Below are positions 14,907 through 16,047 of a DNA stretch of 16,047 nucleotides, one piece after another. Source of the DNA: Bacillota bacterium. Lineage in GTDB: Bacteria; Bacillota; Clostridia; Acetivibrionales; DSM-1351. The DNA lies in NCBI GenBank assembly GCA_023443515.1, contig JAEZUC010000077.1:1-16047 (forward strand), in the 5' to 3' direction. Each line of letters opens with the position of its first letter. Positions within the stretch are counted from its first letter, which is position 1. A program made the translations under genes and the position numbers. The notes beneath the pieces are model-generated. The model searched no databases and was not told where the DNA came from. It saw only the letters and a list, made by a program, of their open reading frames with translations.

Positions 14907-14959
14907 CCCCTTTAGCTGGAAATACATATTTTCAGTTAAAGGGGTTTTTTTTATTTTTT
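14907..14959 (+). terminator. Intrinsic terminator of the transporter-sulfoquinovosidase operon
   Basis: CCCCTTTAGCTGGAAAT pairs with ATTTTCAGTTAAAGGGG (two G-U wobbles, ACAT loop). It is followed at once by eight T and a further T-rich run. It works in the + direction only; the convergent gene at 14964 has no T-tract on its side. Confidence 0.92.
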
Positions 14960-14963
14960 AGTA

Positions 14964-15965
14964 TCATGGCAATGCATTACTATAAATCTTTATCATCAAT
15001 TCTTCGATACGTTTTAAATCAGGCTTATCCGGAAGACAAGTGCTTGCCGCAGCCATTTTAAATTCATGCTCATAATCATCAACCATTTCAAAAATTTCAT
15101 TATAACTATATTTTCCGCTGCGTATATCAAGAAAAAATGATCTTTCTTTTTCTCTATACGTATTAACACCTTTTCCTTGGAGGATTTCTGTACCCGTTAC
15201 AAGAAGGCGTATCAGATGCATAGCATGTTTGTTAAGATGAAGTTCATCCTTTTTGCTGTTTCTGTGATTCAGCTTGGAATAATCCTTAACTATATTGTTC
15301 ATATCGGAATAAATGTTTTTTAAGTCCCGAAGGGGATAATGTTTTAAATTTACATCGATAAATATCTCTGTATCCATATCTTCTCTGTCAGATTTATCGA
15401 TATATAAACTTATGTCACTGTCAGTAAAACTTTTATAAACTCTTTGCATATGTTCCATTTGTCCCAAAATGCTATTTAAGATATGTTGTTCCTTTTCAGC
15501 GTGGGGATAATTATCCCTTGCCAAAGCATTTTGCAGTCTTCTTAGCTGGGCTGTGGCATAGTTGCCGAAACTCTGAATAGCTCTTTTAGATAAAAATAGG
15601 TCTATGTTGTTTCTAAGTAACTCCCCTTCTTTTGAAATAACAAGCAGATGTTCTTGCTTTGTTCCAAGAATTTCCAAAACATTAGGGTTGCAATTTAAAC
15701 AAAGAGAGATGAACTTTTTGAGACCGTATATAACGGTATCAGTTGGTTTGTCCTCAAATTGCTCGAAACTGGATAAGCCCATAATATCTTGCTTGTTTTC
15801 CAGAGTTACTCCCCTGATGTCAATATCGCTGGAAGCCACATTGGTACCATAGGCAATAGACCCTCCGGTTGTGAGAATTAATATATTATCTCCCAGATGG
15901 GGGTCTTGCTTTAAAAAATCATATTCTTTTGAATTAAGCTTATCCTTTAAAGTTTTATTATCCAT
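14964..15965 (-). CDS. Nucleotidyltransferase-fold protein (COG3541/YcgL-like)
   Basis: This 333-residue protein carries the DNA polymerase beta-type nucleotidyltransferase signature near the N-terminus: TTGGSIAYGTNVASSDIDIRG (33-52), with the metal-binding aspartates D47 and D49. The following region (YGLKKFISLCLNCNPNVLEIL) is typical of predicted nucleotidyltransferases of the YcgL/COG3541 group, also found in phages. The rest is mostly helical (about 110-330). The start has AAGGAGG seven bases upstream. It is convergent to the SQ operon and shares no promoter with it, so it is probably unrelated to SQ degradation. The nucleotide substrate and the molecule modified are unknown. Confidence 0.75.
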   Translation of the reverse strand: MDNKTLKDKLNSKEYDFLKQDPHLGDNILILTTGGSIAYGTNVASSDIDIRGVTLENKQDIMGLSSFEQFEDKPTDTVIYGLKKFISLCLNCNPNVLEILGTKQEHLLVISKEGELLRNNIDLFLSKRAIQSFGNYATAQLRRLQNALARDNYPHAEKEQHILNSILGQMEHMQRVYKSFTDSDISLYIDKSDREDMDTEIFIDVNLKHYPLRDLKNIYSDMNNIVKDYSKLNHRNSKKDELHLNKHAMHLIRLLVTGTEILQGKGVNTYREKERSFFLDIRSGKYSYNEIFEMVDDYEHEFKMAAASTCLPDKPDLKRIEELMIKIYSNALP

Positions 15966-16047
15966 ACGGGCCTCCTTGGATAGGTTTCCATTTTTTTAAG
16001 TATATTATGGGTCGAGTTGTGAAAGATTACTTTCTATATTATCATAG

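Overview
The window is a catabolic gene cluster from a low-GC Gram-positive bacterium, most likely a member of the Clostridia. Evidence for this is the AT-rich DNA, strong GGAGG-type ribosome binding sites, a CUT1-type sugar ABC transporter with no ATPase gene alongside it, and split transketolase genes. The species cannot be fixed from the sequence alone. The best anchor is the GH31 protein at 12884-14887. It is close to the Escherichia coli sulfoquinovosidase YihQ along its length and keeps both catalytic aspartates and the sulfonate-binding residues. The window is therefore read as a sulfoquinovose (SQ, the head group of plant sulfolipid) degradation locus.

Left operon (about 1-6760, + strand): the C-terminal end of an iron-type alcohol dehydrogenase, transketolase N and C halves, an RpiB-like isomerase, a small FSA/TalC-type transaldolase, an L-fucose/L-arabinose-isomerase-like protein, a second larger transaldolase-family protein and a DMT/EamA exporter. 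It closes with a strong hairpin terminator. This set fits the sulfo-transketolase (sulfo-TK, SqwGH/SqwI) pathway. In that pathway sulfofructose is cut twice by transketolase onto glyceraldehyde 3-phosphate, giving xylulose 5-phosphate and sulfoacetaldehyde, which a reductase turns into isethionate for export. The two transaldolase-family genes are additional and are the most puzzling part: they could recycle pentose phosphates, or support a parallel sulfo-transaldolase branch.

Middle (6775-9688): a 306-bp fold-back inverted-repeat element; a minus-strand pair encoding a ROK-family repressor and, upstream of it, a DUF4867-like possible sugar isomerase; and a 657-bp divergent control region. 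That region holds a promoter, a cre-like site, a hairpin and a 37-bp perfect palindrome that is a strong operator candidate.

Right operon (9689-14959, + strand): sugar-binding lipoprotein, two permeases and the sulfoquinovosidase, ending in a U-tract terminator. An intercistronic 14-bp hairpin without a U-tract separates the binding protein from the permeases. A minus-strand nucleotidyltransferase-fold gene (14964-15965) closes the window and looks unrelated.

Model: SQ or SQ-glycerol is bound and imported, hydrolysed in the cytoplasm by the GH31 enzyme, isomerised to sulfofructose (by the DUF4867-like or the FucI/AraA-like protein), split by transketolase and/or transaldolase, and the C2 or C3 sulfonate aldehyde is reduced and exported. 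The ROK protein probably represses the system in the absence of the sulfosugar. The substrate assignments are inference from family and context.
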